A stretch of DNA of 64,000 nt from Ornithinimicrobium sufpigmenti (GTDB lineage Bacteria > Actinomycetota > Actinomycetes > Actinomycetales > Dermatophilaceae). The stretch covers positions 3,286,001-3,350,000 of the forward strand of contig NZ_CP036403.1 in NCBI RefSeq assembly GCF_004322775.1, read 5' to 3'. The translations under genes and the position numbers were made by a program. Below the pieces are notes generated by a model. It was not told where the DNA came from, did not search any database, and was given only the letters and a program-made list of their open reading frames with translations. The first letter of the stretch is position 1, and each line of letters begins with the position of its first letter. This document shows, in pieces, positions 8,464 to 16,708 of this stretch.

Positions 8464-10179
8464 TTGACGTCCCTGATGAATGGCCCCCTGATCGTCCAGT
8501 CCGACAAGACCCTGCTGCTCGAGGTCGACCATCCCGACGCCGAGGCGGCGCGGCGCGACATCGCGCCGTTCGCCGAGCTCGAGCGTGCCCCCGAGCACAT
8601 TCACACCTACCGCGTCACCCCGCTGGGACTGTGGAACGCCCGTGCCGCCGGCCACGACGCCGAGCAGGTCGTGCACGCGCTGATCACCCACAGCCGCTAC
8701 CCGGTGCCGCAGGCGCTGCTGGTCGACGTCGCCGAGACGATGGACCGCTACGGCCGGCTGACCCTGCTCAAGGAGCCGGTCGACGGTGAGAACGACCCCG
8801 AGACCGGGCTGCCGATGACGCGGCTCGTCCTGCGCACCACCGACCGTGCCGTGCTGGCAGAAGTTCTGCGGCACAAGAAGATCAAGCCGCTGACGGGCGA
8901 CCGGGTCGACGAGGACACGGTCGTCGTCCACCCCTCCGAGCGTGGCCACCTCAAGCAGGAGCTGCTCAAGGTCGGCTGGCCCGCCGAGGACCTCGCCGGC
9001 TACGTGGACGGTGAGGCGCACACCATCGAGCTCGACCATGGAGGCCACGACCAGCTCAAGGCGTGGGAGCTGCGGCCCTACCAGCAGCAGGCCGTGGACG
9101 GGTTCTGGGACGGCGGTTCCGGGGTCGTGGTGCTGCCCTGCGGTGCGGGCAAGACGCTGGTCGGGGCCGGGGCGATGGCCCGCTCGCAGACCACCACGCT
9201 CATCCTGGTGACGAACACGGTCAGCGCCCGTCAGTGGCGCGAGGAGCTGCTGCGGCGGACCAGCCTCACCGAGGACGAGATCGGCGAGTACTCCGGGTCC
9301 CGCAAGGAGATCCGGCCGGTGACGATCGCGACCTACCAGGTGCTCACCACGCGCCGCAAGGGCGTCTACACCCACCTGGACCTGCTGGACGCCCGGGACT
9401 GGGGCCTCGTGGTCTACGACGAGGTGCACCTGCTGCCGGCCCCGATCTTCCGGATGACCGCCGACCTGCAGGCGCGGCGTCGCCTGGGCCTGACCGCCAC
9501 GCTGGTGCGCGAGGACGGCCGGGAGTCCGACGTCTTCTCCCTCATCGGGCCCAAGCGCTACGACGCGCCGTGGAAGGACATCGAGGCGCAGGGCTGGATC
9601 GCGCCGGCCGACTGCGTCGAGGTCCGGGTCACCATGCCGGAGTCGATGCGGATGGCGTATGCCGTGGCCGAGCCGGACGAGCGCTACCGGTTCGCCGCCT
9701 GCGCCCCCGCCAAGGACACGGTCGTGGACGAGCTCGTCGCCCGCCACGCCGGTAACCAGACGCTGGTCATCGGCCAGTACCTGGACCAGCTCGAGCAGCT
9801 CTCCCAGCGGCTGGACGCCCCGCTCATCACCGGGGAGACCAGCGTGCCCCGGCGCCAGGAGCTGTTCCGCCAGTTCCGCGAGGGCGAGATCTCGCTGCTC
9901 GTGGTGAGCAAGGTGGCCAACTTCAGCATCGACCTGCCGGAGGCCTCGGTCGCCATCCAGGTCAGCGGCACCTTCGGCTCGCGGCAGGAGGAGGCGCAAC
10001 GACTCGGCCGGGTGCTGCGGCCCAAGGAGGACGGGCGCACGGCGCACTTCTACACCGTCGTGGCCCGCGACACCGTGGACGCCGAGTTCGCGGCGCACCG
10101 CCAGCGGTTCCTCGCCGAGCAGGGCTACGCCTACCGCATCGTCGACGCCGACGACCTCGAGACCCTGGAGACCACATGA
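8464..10179 (+). CDS. XPB-type DNA repair helicase (superfamily 2)
   Basis: 571-residue SF2 helicase of the bacterial XPB family known from actinobacteria. Order: N-terminal helicase-associated region to about residue 180, motif I VLPCGAGKTLVG, motif II DEVH within VVYDEVHLLPA, motif III GLTATLVREDGRES, then the second RecA-like domain with the arginine-finger motif EEAQRLGRVLRPKEDG near the C-terminus. An ATP-dependent DNA unwinding or repair role follows from the family. A TTG at 8464 gives MTSLMNG; the ATG at 8476 is a possible alternative. No strong ribosome site is visible, so a leaderless or near-leaderless start is possible. The stop overlaps the ATG of the next gene (ATGA). Confidence 0.9.
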   Translation: MTSLMNGPLIVQSDKTLLLEVDHPDAEAARRDIAPFAELERAPEHIHTYRVTPLGLWNARAAGHDAEQVVHALITHSRYPVPQALLVDVAETMDRYGRLTLLKEPVDGENDPETGLPMTRLVLRTTDRAVLAEVLRHKKIKPLTGDRVDEDTVVVHPSERGHLKQELLKVGWPAEDLAGYVDGEAHTIELDHGGHDQLKAWELRPYQQQAVDGFWDGGSGVVVLPCGAGKTLVGAGAMARSQTTTLILVTNTVSARQWREELLRRTSLTEDEIGEYSGSRKEIRPVTIATYQVLTTRRKGVYTHLDLLDARDWGLVVYDEVHLLPAPIFRMTADLQARRRLGLTATLVREDGRESDVFSLIGPKRYDAPWKDIEAQGWIAPADCVEVRVTMPESMRMAYAVAEPDERYRFAACAPAKDTVVDELVARHAGNQTLVIGQYLDQLEQLSQRLDAPLITGETSVPRRQELFRQFREGEISLLVVSKVANFSIDLPEASVAIQVSGTFGSRQEEAQRLGRVLRPKEDGRTAHFYTVVARDTVDAEFAAHRQRFLAEQGYAYRIVDADDLETLETT

Positions 10180-10922
10180 GCCCGACGCACGACACCGTCA
10201 TCCTCGACGTCGACGGCACCCTGGCCGACACCAACTACCTGCACACCCTGGCCTGGGCCCGGGCCTTCGCCCGCGTCGACCTGCACCCGCCGATGTGGCA
10301 GCTGCACCGGGCCATCGGCATGGGCGGGGACAAGCTGGTGGCGGCCGTGGCCGGCGACGGGGCCGAGCAGGAGCACGGTGACGCGCTGCGCGAGGCCTGG
10401 GAGGAGGAGTATGCCGAGCTGCTGCCGGAGGTGCGCCTGCTCCCTGGTGCCCGCGACCTCGTCCTGGCGCTGGCCGACCGCGGGCTGACGGTGGTCCTGG
10501 CCTCCTCGGGCAAGGAGCAGTTCACCCAGCACGTCCTCGACCTGCTCGACCTGCCGGAGGGCGCGCTCGCGGCCCAGGCCAGCAGCGACGAGGCCGAGGA
10601 GTCCAAGCCGGAGCCCGACGTCCTCGAGGTGGCCCTGGACAAGGTCGGCGAGGGCTCTGCCCTGCTCGTCGGGGACACCCCGTACGACGTCGCGGCCGCG
10701 GCGAAGGTCGGTGCCCCGTGCGCGGCGGTCCTGACGGGCGGGTTCGGGGACGAGGAGCTGTCCCGCGCGGGGGCGGTGATCGTGGTGGACTCCCCCGCCG
10801 CCCTGGTGGACCTCCCGTCGCAGACCTGGGCCGACCTGTTGCACGCCGTCCCACCCGAGCACGCGGCCACCACGTTCTCGCCGCTGCCGGACCCTCCCTC
10901 GAAGGCTGGCTCGGGATCCTGA
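10176..10922 (+). CDS. HAD-superfamily hydrolase (phosphoglycolate/beta-phosphoglucomutase-like)
   Basis: 248-residue HAD phosphatase. Motif I is DVDGTLADTN, motif II is the Ser in LASSGK, motif III the Lys in ESKPEPDV and motif IV GDTPYD; a helical cap sits between motifs I and II (about residues 20-85). Family members hydrolyse phosphate esters or move phosphate on sugars. It starts with an ATG that overlaps the XPB helicase stop (ATGA), so the two are co-translated. A role removing 3'-phosphoglycolate ends in repair, or as partner of the nearby GH65 phosphorylase, are both possible; neither is shown by the sequence. Confidence 0.86.
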   Translation: MSPTHDTVILDVDGTLADTNYLHTLAWARAFARVDLHPPMWQLHRAIGMGGDKLVAAVAGDGAEQEHGDALREAWEEEYAELLPEVRLLPGARDLVLALADRGLTVVLASSGKEQFTQHVLDLLDLPEGALAAQASSDEAEESKPEPDVLEVALDKVGEGSALLVGDTPYDVAAAAKVGAPCAAVLTGGFGDEELSRAGAVIVVDSPAALVDLPSQTWADLLHAVPPEHAATTFSPLPDPPSKAGSGS

Positions 10923-11039
10923 GGGGGCGCGACGAGGGCGTGGCCCCGTACCCGCCTCCCCTCCATGCCCCTTGAGTGAATCCCTACGCCCTCAGCGAAC
11001 TCCCAGACAGTTTTCAGGCCGGGTGGGCAGACTAGACGG

Positions 11040-11759
11040 ATGAGCGCCTCCAGCACCACGCACGAGCCCGAGGCCACCCTGCTGGTGGTCGAGGACGAGA
11101 CGAACATCCGTGAGCTGCTGACGACGAGCCTGCGCTTCGCCGGGTTCGCCGTGCACGCAGCACCCGACGGCCGGACGGCCCTGCAGCTGGCCGGCGAGCA
11201 CGACATCGACCTGGCCGTGCTCGACATCATGCTGCCGGACATGGACGGGTTCACCGTCACCCGCACCCTGCGCGAGCGGGGGACGGACCTGCCGATCGTC
11301 TTCCTCACCGCCCGTGACTCCCTCGACGACAAGGTCAAGGGGCTGACCGTGGGCGGGGACGACTACGTGACCAAGCCGTTCAGCCTCGAGGAGGTCGTGG
11401 CCCGGATCCGTGCCGTCCTGCGGCGGACCCGGATGGTCGACGAGGAGGACGGCCACGTGCTGCGCGTCGCCGACCTGGAGCTGGACGAGGACAGCCACGA
11501 GGTGCGTCGTGCCGGCAAGGTGATCGAGGTCTCGCCCACCGAGTTCAAGCTCCTGCGCTACCTCATGCTCAACCCCGGCCGGGTGCTGTCCAAGAGCCAG
11601 ATCCTGGACCACGTCTGGGACTACGACTTCCGGGGCGAGATGAACATCGTCGAGTCCTACATCTCCTACCTGCGCCGCAAGATCGACGTCGTCGGTGAGC
11701 CGATGATCCACACCAAGCGCGGCGTCGGCTACGTCCTGCGCGCCCCGCGCCCGGCGTGA
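11040..11759 (+). CDS. OmpR-family response regulator (PhoP/TrcR-like)
   Basis: 239-residue two-component response regulator: receiver domain (residues about 13-125) with the acidic pocket VVEDE and phospho-acceptor Asp62 in VLDIMLPDMDG, the switch Thr in FLTARDS and the conserved Lys in TKPFSLEEV, followed by a winged-helix DNA-binding domain (SPTEFKLLRYLMLNPGRVLS, then IVESYISYLRRKID). It closely recalls mycobacterial PhoP/TrcR. Its kinase follows after 31 bases. The 117-base upstream region holds no terminator that I can support and presumably carries the operon promoter. The signal sensed is unknown. Confidence 0.9.
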   Translation: MSASSTTHEPEATLLVVEDETNIRELLTTSLRFAGFAVHAAPDGRTALQLAGEHDIDLAVLDIMLPDMDGFTVTRTLRERGTDLPIVFLTARDSLDDKVKGLTVGGDDYVTKPFSLEEVVARIRAVLRRTRMVDEEDGHVLRVADLELDEDSHEVRRAGKVIEVSPTEFKLLRYLMLNPGRVLSKSQILDHVWDYDFRGEMNIVESYISYLRRKIDVVGEPMIHTKRGVGYVLRAPRPA

Positions 11760-11790
11760 CCGGCGGCTGACCGCGGCCTCGCCCAGACTT

Positions 11791-13344
11791 GTGATCTCCC
11801 GCCTGCGCCGGTTCGCCTACGCCCGTCTGCACGGGCTGTCGCTGACGCGACGGCTGGTGACGGTGGTGGTCCTGCTGGTGCTCGCGGCCTACCTGCTCAC
11901 CACCTCCGTCACCATGATGATGATGCGGAACTACCTCGTCGACCGCATCGACGAGGACCTGGTCAACTACAGCCAGCCGCTGGCGGACAACGCGTACGCG
12001 GCCATCCTCTCCGCGGCCGGCCAGGGCCCCGTGGCGCGCCCGCAGCCGCTCATCCCGCCCAGCCCGTACTACGTGCTGGTCACCCCGGCCGACGACGACG
12101 TCAACTCCATCTCCCTGGCCTATCCGCAGGTCCGGTCGGTCCCGCCCGACCTGCAGCGCATCGAGCCCGGTGACGAGCGGCTCGGCGAGCCGTTCACCGC
12201 CCCGGCCGGCGACGGCGACGGGACCTGGCGGGTGCTGGCCCGGACCGCCACCAACCCGTCGGGTCAGGTCGTGGGCACCGTCGCGGTGGCCCTGCCGCTG
12301 GACACGGCGGAGAGCACGGTGCGCCAGCTGGCGGTCATCATCACCGTCATCGGGCTCACCACGCTGGTGCTGGTCGGGGTCCTCGGCTTCTTCGCGGTGC
12401 GCCGCGCCTTCCGGCCGCTGACCCGCATCGAGGACACGGCCGCGGCCATCGCGGCGGGGGACCTCTCGCGGCGGGTGCCGCCCGGTGGGGCCCGGGACGA
12501 GATCGCCTCCCTCTCGGAGTCGGTGAACGCCATGCTCGCCCAGATCGAGCAGTCGTTCGCGGTGCGGGAGGCCTCTGAGCAGCGGATGCGCGACTTCGTC
12601 GCCGACGCCTCGCACGAGCTGCGCACACCGCTGGCGACGGTCAAGGGGTATGCCGAGCTGCACCGGTTCGGCGCGATGACCGACTCCGAGGACGTGGCCG
12701 GGGCGATGCGGCGGATCGAGGGTGAGGCCACCCGGATGACCACGCTCGTGGAGGACCTGCTCACCCTCACCCGCTGGGACAGCCAGCCCACGATGTCGCC
12801 CACCCGGGTCGACCTGACCGTGCTGGCCTCCGACGTCGTGCAGGACGCGACCGTGCGCGCCCCGGACCGCAGGGTCACCTTGGTGCCGCTCGTGCCGCCG
12901 GCTCGGGGAGAGTCCGTCGACCCGCCGGCGCCCGTGGTGGTGGGTGAGGACGGTGCGCTGCGCCAGGTGCTGACCAACCTCGTCGCCAACGCGCTGGCGC
13001 ACACGCCTGCCGGGACACCGGTCGAGGTGGCGGTGGGCCATGTCGATGACCGGGTGGTCGTCGAGGTGCGCGACCACGGCACCGGCCTGACCCCCGACGC
13101 CGCCGAGCGGGTCTTCGAGCGGTTCTACCGGGCGGACAAGTCCCGCAGCCGCGCCTCGGGCGGCACCGGCCTGGGCCTGGCCATCGTCGCCGCGATCGTG
13201 GGGCGGCACCGGGGCAGCGTCCGGCACGTGCCGACGCCTGGCGGCGGGGCGACCTTCCGGGTCGACCTGCCCGCGGCGGCACCGATGCTGTCAGACGACT
13301 CCGACGATCACGACGAGATCGACCACCCCGACCAGATCGACTAG
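11791..13344 (+). CDS. HAMP-domain sensor histidine kinase
   Basis: 517-residue membrane kinase partnered with the preceding response regulator. Two membrane spans (about residues 27-50 and 170-195) bracket an extracytoplasmic sensor region; then a HAMP domain (RRAFRPLTRIEDT onward), the phospho-acceptor segment DASHELRTPL (His275), N-box LTNLVANALAHTP, G1 box RDHGTGL and G2 box GGTGLGLAI. It starts with GTG at 11791. The last 42 codons and the stop lie within a 130-bp sequence repeated exactly beyond the adjacent insertion element. The gene remains full length because the insertion lies four bases past its stop. The C-terminal tail is unusually rich in Asp (SDDSDDHDE). Confidence 0.92.
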   Translation: MISRLRRFAYARLHGLSLTRRLVTVVVLLVLAAYLLTTSVTMMMMRNYLVDRIDEDLVNYSQPLADNAYAAILSAAGQGPVARPQPLIPPSPYYVLVTPADDDVNSISLAYPQVRSVPPDLQRIEPGDERLGEPFTAPAGDGDGTWRVLARTATNPSGQVVGTVAVALPLDTAESTVRQLAVIITVIGLTTLVLVGVLGFFAVRRAFRPLTRIEDTAAAIAAGDLSRRVPPGGARDEIASLSESVNAMLAQIEQSFAVREASEQRMRDFVADASHELRTPLATVKGYAELHRFGAMTDSEDVAGAMRRIEGEATRMTTLVEDLLTLTRWDSQPTMSPTRVDLTVLASDVVQDATVRAPDRRVTLVPLVPPARGESVDPPAPVVVGEDGALRQVLTNLVANALAHTPAGTPVEVAVGHVDDRVVVEVRDHGTGLTPDAAERVFERFYRADKSRSRASGGTGLGLAIVAAIVGRHRGSVRHVPTPGGGATFRVDLPAAAPMLSDDSDDHDEIDHPDQID

Positions 13345-13348
13345 GACT
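13219..13348. repeat. 130-bp direct repeat, left copy (end of histidine kinase gene)
   Basis: This stretch is identical, base for base, to 15115-15244. It covers the last 42 codons of the kinase gene, its TAG and four further bases, and abuts the left end of the IS1634-like element. The flanking bases differ at both sides, so the boundary is sharp. Best read as a long target-site duplication. Confidence 0.95.
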
Positions 13349-15115
13349 CCTGAGTTGGGTCACAAGTCGCTGATTCTTCGGGGCGCGGGGCTGTGACCTG
13401 CGGTGATGTAGTGGCTTGGTGCGTCGTTTAGGCACTAACCGGGGCCCTAGGATCGGGTGATGGCGTGGATTCGGCGGGTGCGGACGGCCTCGGGTGCGAC
13501 CGCGGTGCAGATCGCCGAGTCCGTGGGCGGGCGGCGGCGCATCGTGCGGCACGTGGGGTCGGCGCACGATGAGACCGAGCTCGGGCTGCTGATGGATCGG
13601 GCGCGCAAGCTGCTCGAGGACGACGCCCAGGGGCAGCTGGACCTGGGACTGTCGCTGCCGGTGACCAGGGCGGCCATGGTGCCGGCCCCGACCCAGACGC
13701 TGTTCGACGAGCCAGCCACCGTCCCGGCACGGCGCCCGGTGGTGGCCGCGCCGCAGGTGCTGCGCACGTCTTCGGCGGTGCTGTATGACGCCCTGGCCGG
13801 GGTGTACACCGACCTGGGCCTCGACGCCCTGGAGGATGAGGTGTTCCGCGACCTGGTCATCGCCCGGGTGGTGGAGCCGACCAGCCTGCTGGACGTCGAC
13901 CGGGTGCTGGCCGACCTGGGCCGGACCTCGGCGAGCCTGTCGACCCGCAAACGCACGCTGGGCCGTTGCCAGGACGGGGCCTACCGTGACCAGATCGCCG
14001 AGCTCTGCTTCCAGCACGCCCGGGCCAGCGGAGACGTGTCGCTGTGTCTGTACGACGTGACCACGCTGCACTTCGAAGCCGCCGAGGAAGACGCCTTGCG
14101 CAAGGTCGGCTACTCCAAGGAGCGTCGGGTCGACCCACAGATCATCGTCGGCCTGCTGGTCGACCGACACGGCTTCCCTCTGGAGATCGGCTGCTGGGAG
14201 GGCAACAAGGCCGAGACCCACACCATCGTGCCGATCATCGAGGCGTTCGCCGCGCGGCACGGCATCACCGACCTGGTCGTTGTCGCGGATGCCGGGATGC
14301 TGTCCGCGGCCAACCTGAGAGCCCTGGACGAGGCCGGGCACACCTTCATCGTCGGGTCCAAGACCGCCAAGGCCCCGATCGACCTGATCTCTCACTTCCG
14401 CTGGCACGGGGATGCGTTCACCGATGGCCAGATCATCGACACCGTGACCCCCAAGGTCGGCAAGAACACCGACAACGACCCCGCCCTGCGTCGCGAGCCG
14501 GCCTGGGACCCCGAGCAGCACCCCAGCTCCTGGCGGGCGGTGTGGTCCTACTCGGCCAAGCGGTTCGCGAGGGACAACAAGACCCTCACCGCCCAGGAGA
14601 ACCGAGCCCGCGCGGCCATCGAGGGCGACAAACCAGCCCGCACCCCCAGGTTCGTCAAGACCCAGAGCGACGGCCTGGTCCTGGACGAAGCGGCGCTGGC
14701 CAGAGCCCGCCGGCTGGCCGGGCTCAAGGGCTTCGTCACCAACATCCCGGCCACGGCCCTGCCCGCGGCCGAGGTGATCGACTCCTACCGAGACCTATGG
14801 CACGTGGAGCAGACGTTCCGGATGTCCAAGAGCGACCTGCGAGCCCGTCCCTTGTTCGCCCGACGACGCGACTCGATCGAGGCGCACCTGACCATCGTGT
14901 TCACCGCCCTGGCGATCGCTCGCACCGTCCAGGCCCGGACCGGACTCTCCCTGCGCCGATTCCTGCGCCAGATCCGCCCACTGCGCTCAGCCACCATCGA
15001 GGCCAACGGCGCCGTCCAGACCCTGCCACCAGCCCTCAGCTCCAGCGATCAAGCCGTCCTCAACGACCTCAAGAACGGCGCGACCTAGGCACTAAGCCTT
15101 TTGACCCAACTCAGG
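13349..15115. mobile_element. IS1634-family-like insertion sequence
   Basis: A 1.77-kb element bounded by perfect 14-base inverted repeats, CCTGAGTTGGGTCA at 13349-13362 and its complement at 15102-15115; the last base is also the first base of the right direct repeat. It carries one transposase gene and about 95 bases of left leader. It sits between the 3' ends of the convergent histidine kinase and ehuA genes and is flanked by a 130-bp exact duplication, matching the long variable direct repeats described for IS1634 of Mycoplasma mycoides. The exact repeats and intact transposase suggest recent insertion. Confidence 0.88.
13460..15088 (+). CDS. IS1634-family DDE transposase
   Basis: About 542-residue transposase of the IS4 superfamily, IS1634-like. 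The catalytic acids are likely the Asp in LCLYDVTTLHFE, the Asp in VVVADAGMLSA and the Glu in LWHVEQTFRMSKSDL (the YREK-like region with Tyr in DSYRDLW). A GTG three bases upstream is an alternative start. The frame is intact with no interruption, so the element may still be mobile. Codon use is like the rest of the window. No other copy of this transposase is present here. Confidence 0.88.
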   Translation: MAWIRRVRTASGATAVQIAESVGGRRRIVRHVGSAHDETELGLLMDRARKLLEDDAQGQLDLGLSLPVTRAAMVPAPTQTLFDEPATVPARRPVVAAPQVLRTSSAVLYDALAGVYTDLGLDALEDEVFRDLVIARVVEPTSLLDVDRVLADLGRTSASLSTRKRTLGRCQDGAYRDQIAELCFQHARASGDVSLCLYDVTTLHFEAAEEDALRKVGYSKERRVDPQIIVGLLVDRHGFPLEIGCWEGNKAETHTIVPIIEAFAARHGITDLVVVADAGMLSAANLRALDEAGHTFIVGSKTAKAPIDLISHFRWHGDAFTDGQIIDTVTPKVGKNTDNDPALRREPAWDPEQHPSSWRAVWSYSAKRFARDNKTLTAQENRARAAIEGDKPARTPRFVKTQSDGLVLDEAALARARRLAGLKGFVTNIPATALPAAEVIDSYRDLWHVEQTFRMSKSDLRARPLFARRRDSIEAHLTIVFTALAIARTVQARTGLSLRRFLRQIRPLRSATIEANGAVQTLPPALSSSDQAVLNDLKNGAT

Positions 15116-15244
15116 TCCGGCACGTGCCGACGCCTGGCGGCGGGGCGACCTTCCGGGTCGACCTGCCCGCGGCGGCACCGATGCTGTCAGACGACTCCGA
15201 CGATCACGACGAGATCGACCACCCCGACCAGATCGACTAGGACT
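15115..15244. repeat. 130-bp direct repeat, right copy (orphan kinase gene end)
   Basis: Exact second copy of 13219-13348 on the right side of the insertion element. It contains the last 42 codons and stop of the histidine kinase gene but has no start and is not a gene. It runs up to three bases before the end of ehuA, so before the insertion the kinase and ehuA genes must have ended about two to six bases apart. Confidence 0.95.
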
Positions 15245-15246
15245 GC

Positions 15247-16080
15247 CTAGACCACGGCCTCCAGGAACTTCTGGGTCCGTTCGTGGCGCGGGTTGGTGAA
15301 CATCTCGTCGGGCGAGGCCTCCTCGATGATCCGGCCGCCGTCGAACATCATCACGCGCTGGGAGACGTCGCGGGCGAACTGCATCTCGTGGGTGACGATG
15401 AGCATCGTGATGTCGGTGTTGGCGGCCACGTCCTCCAGGACGCGCAGCACCTCCCCCACCAGCTCCGGGTCCAGCGCGGAGGTCACCTCGTCCAGCAGCA
15501 GGATCTCCGGATCCATGGCCAGGGCCCTGGCGATCGCGACGCGCTGCTGCTGACCGCCGGACAGCTCGGTCGGGTGGGCGTCCGCCCGGTGCCGCAGCCC
15601 GACCCGGTCCAGCAGGGTGAGGGCCTTCTCCTTGGCCTCCTCCTCGGGAAGGCCCAGGACGTGGACCGGTGCCTCGGTGATGTTCTGCAGCACGTTCATG
15701 TTGGGGAACAGGTTGAACTGCTGGAAGACCATGCCGATCCGCTTGCGCACCTGGGAGACCTCGCGCGGCTTGAGCTCCACCCGCTTGCCGTCGCGACGGT
15801 CGTGGGTCAGCGGCTGGCCGTCGATCCAGATGTAGCCGCCGGACAGCCGCTCCAGAGTCATCACCAGCCGCAGGATCGTGGTCTTGCCCGACCCCGACGG
15901 GCCGATGAGGGTGACGCGCTCGCCGCGGTCCACCGAGAAGTTGAGGTCCTCGAGCACCGTGGTCCGGCCGAACTTCTTCAGCACGTCCTCGAAGCGGATC
16001 CGCGGCTGGCCGTTGACGTTGGTGGCGTCGGCGCTGGCGTTGGCGCGGGCCGGATCGGTGGGGTTGGGATCAGTAGGCAA
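15247..16080 (-). CDS. ehuA: Amino-acid/ectoine-type ABC transporter ATP-binding protein
   Basis: 277-residue ABC ATPase of the polar amino-acid/ectoine importer class. Walker A GPSGSGKTT, Q-loop MVFQQFNLFP, signature LSGGQQQR, Walker B ILLLDEVTSALDPE and switch His in IVTHEMQF are all canonical. The first 27 residues are a polar Asn/Ala/Pro-rich extension. TTG start at 16080, preceded by GGAG at seven bases and overlapping the end of ehuD by eleven bases. Last gene of the ehuBCDA run. Assignment as ectoine importer rests mainly on the binding protein; a general polar amino-acid importer is the alternative. Confidence 0.8.
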   Translation of the reverse strand: MPTDPNPTDPARANASADATNVNGQPRIRFEDVLKKFGRTTVLEDLNFSVDRGERVTLIGPSGSGKTTILRLVMTLERLSGGYIWIDGQPLTHDRRDGKRVELKPREVSQVRKRIGMVFQQFNLFPNMNVLQNITEAPVHVLGLPEEEAKEKALTLLDRVGLRHRADAHPTELSGGQQQRVAIARALAMDPEILLLDEVTSALDPELVGEVLRVLEDVAANTDITMLIVTHEMQFARDVSQRVMMFDGGRIIEEASPDEMFTNPRHERTQKFLEAVV

Positions 16081-16708
16081 GTTTCTTCTCCAGCTTTCGC
16101 ATGAGGATCGCGGTCGGGTAGCTGGCCACGAGGAACAGGATGCCGGCCACGGTGAAGGCCTCGATGTAGGTGAAGTGCTTCCCGCCGAACTCGCGGGCCG
16201 CGGTGACCATCTCCGGGACGGAGATGAAGATCAGGAACGGGGTGTCCTTGAACATCGCGATCGCCCAGTTGCCCAGGGAGGGCAGGGTGTTGCGCACGGC
16301 CTGCGGCATGATCACCGCCCGCCAGGTCCGGCTGCGGGGCAGCGAGAGAGCGGTGGCCGCCTCCCACTGACCCCTGCCGATCGACTCGATCCCCGAGCGG
16401 TAGGACTCGGCCATGTAGGTCGAGTAGTGGATCCCGATCACCACGACCCCGACGGTCATCGCGGAGATCCCGGGGAAGCCGTGGTAGATGACGAGCAGGT
16501 GGACCGGCAGAGGGGTCATCCGGATGAAGTCCAGGACCCAGCCCAGCGGCTTGGCCAGCCAGCTCGGGAGCTCGCGCTGGGCGATGGCCCAGACCAGCCC
16601 GAGGATGGCGGCGATCAGGGACCCCAGCACCGTGACCACGAGGGTGATCTCCACGAACTGCCGGAGCAGGATCGGGAAGGCTTCGAGGAAGAGCTCGGTC
16701 TCCCACAT
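16070..16708 (-). CDS. ehuD: ABC transporter permease, ectoine/amino-acid type (EhuD-like)
   Basis: 212-residue inner-membrane permease of the HisM/GlnP class with about five spans. The EAA loop, which contacts the ATPase, is QWEAATALSLPRSRTWRAVI. N-terminal segment FVEITLVVTVLGSLIAAILG is the first span. The ATG at 16708 shares one base with the stop of ehuC (TGATG), so translation is coupled. It pairs with EhuC to form the channel fed by the EhuB lipoprotein. Name taken from gene order and family resemblance. Confidence 0.78.
   Translation of the reverse strand: MWETELFLEAFPILLRQFVEITLVVTVLGSLIAAILGLVWAIAQRELPSWLAKPLGWVLDFIRMTPLPVHLLVIYHGFPGISAMTVGVVVIGIHYSTYMAESYRSGIESIGRGQWEAATALSLPRSRTWRAVIMPQAVRNTLPSLGNWAIAMFKDTPFLIFISVPEMVTAAREFGGKHFTYIEAFTVAGILFLVASYPTAILMRKLEKKLAY

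Noticed and set aside
8341..10098. Minus-strand upstream extension of the GH65 frame to 1368 residues
   Set aside because: The extra part is antisense to the XPB helicase gene, and GH65 proteins begin near the ATG at 8340.
15115..15240. A second histidine kinase gene fragment as a pseudogene
   Set aside because: It is an exact target duplication made by the insertion, and the real gene is intact.
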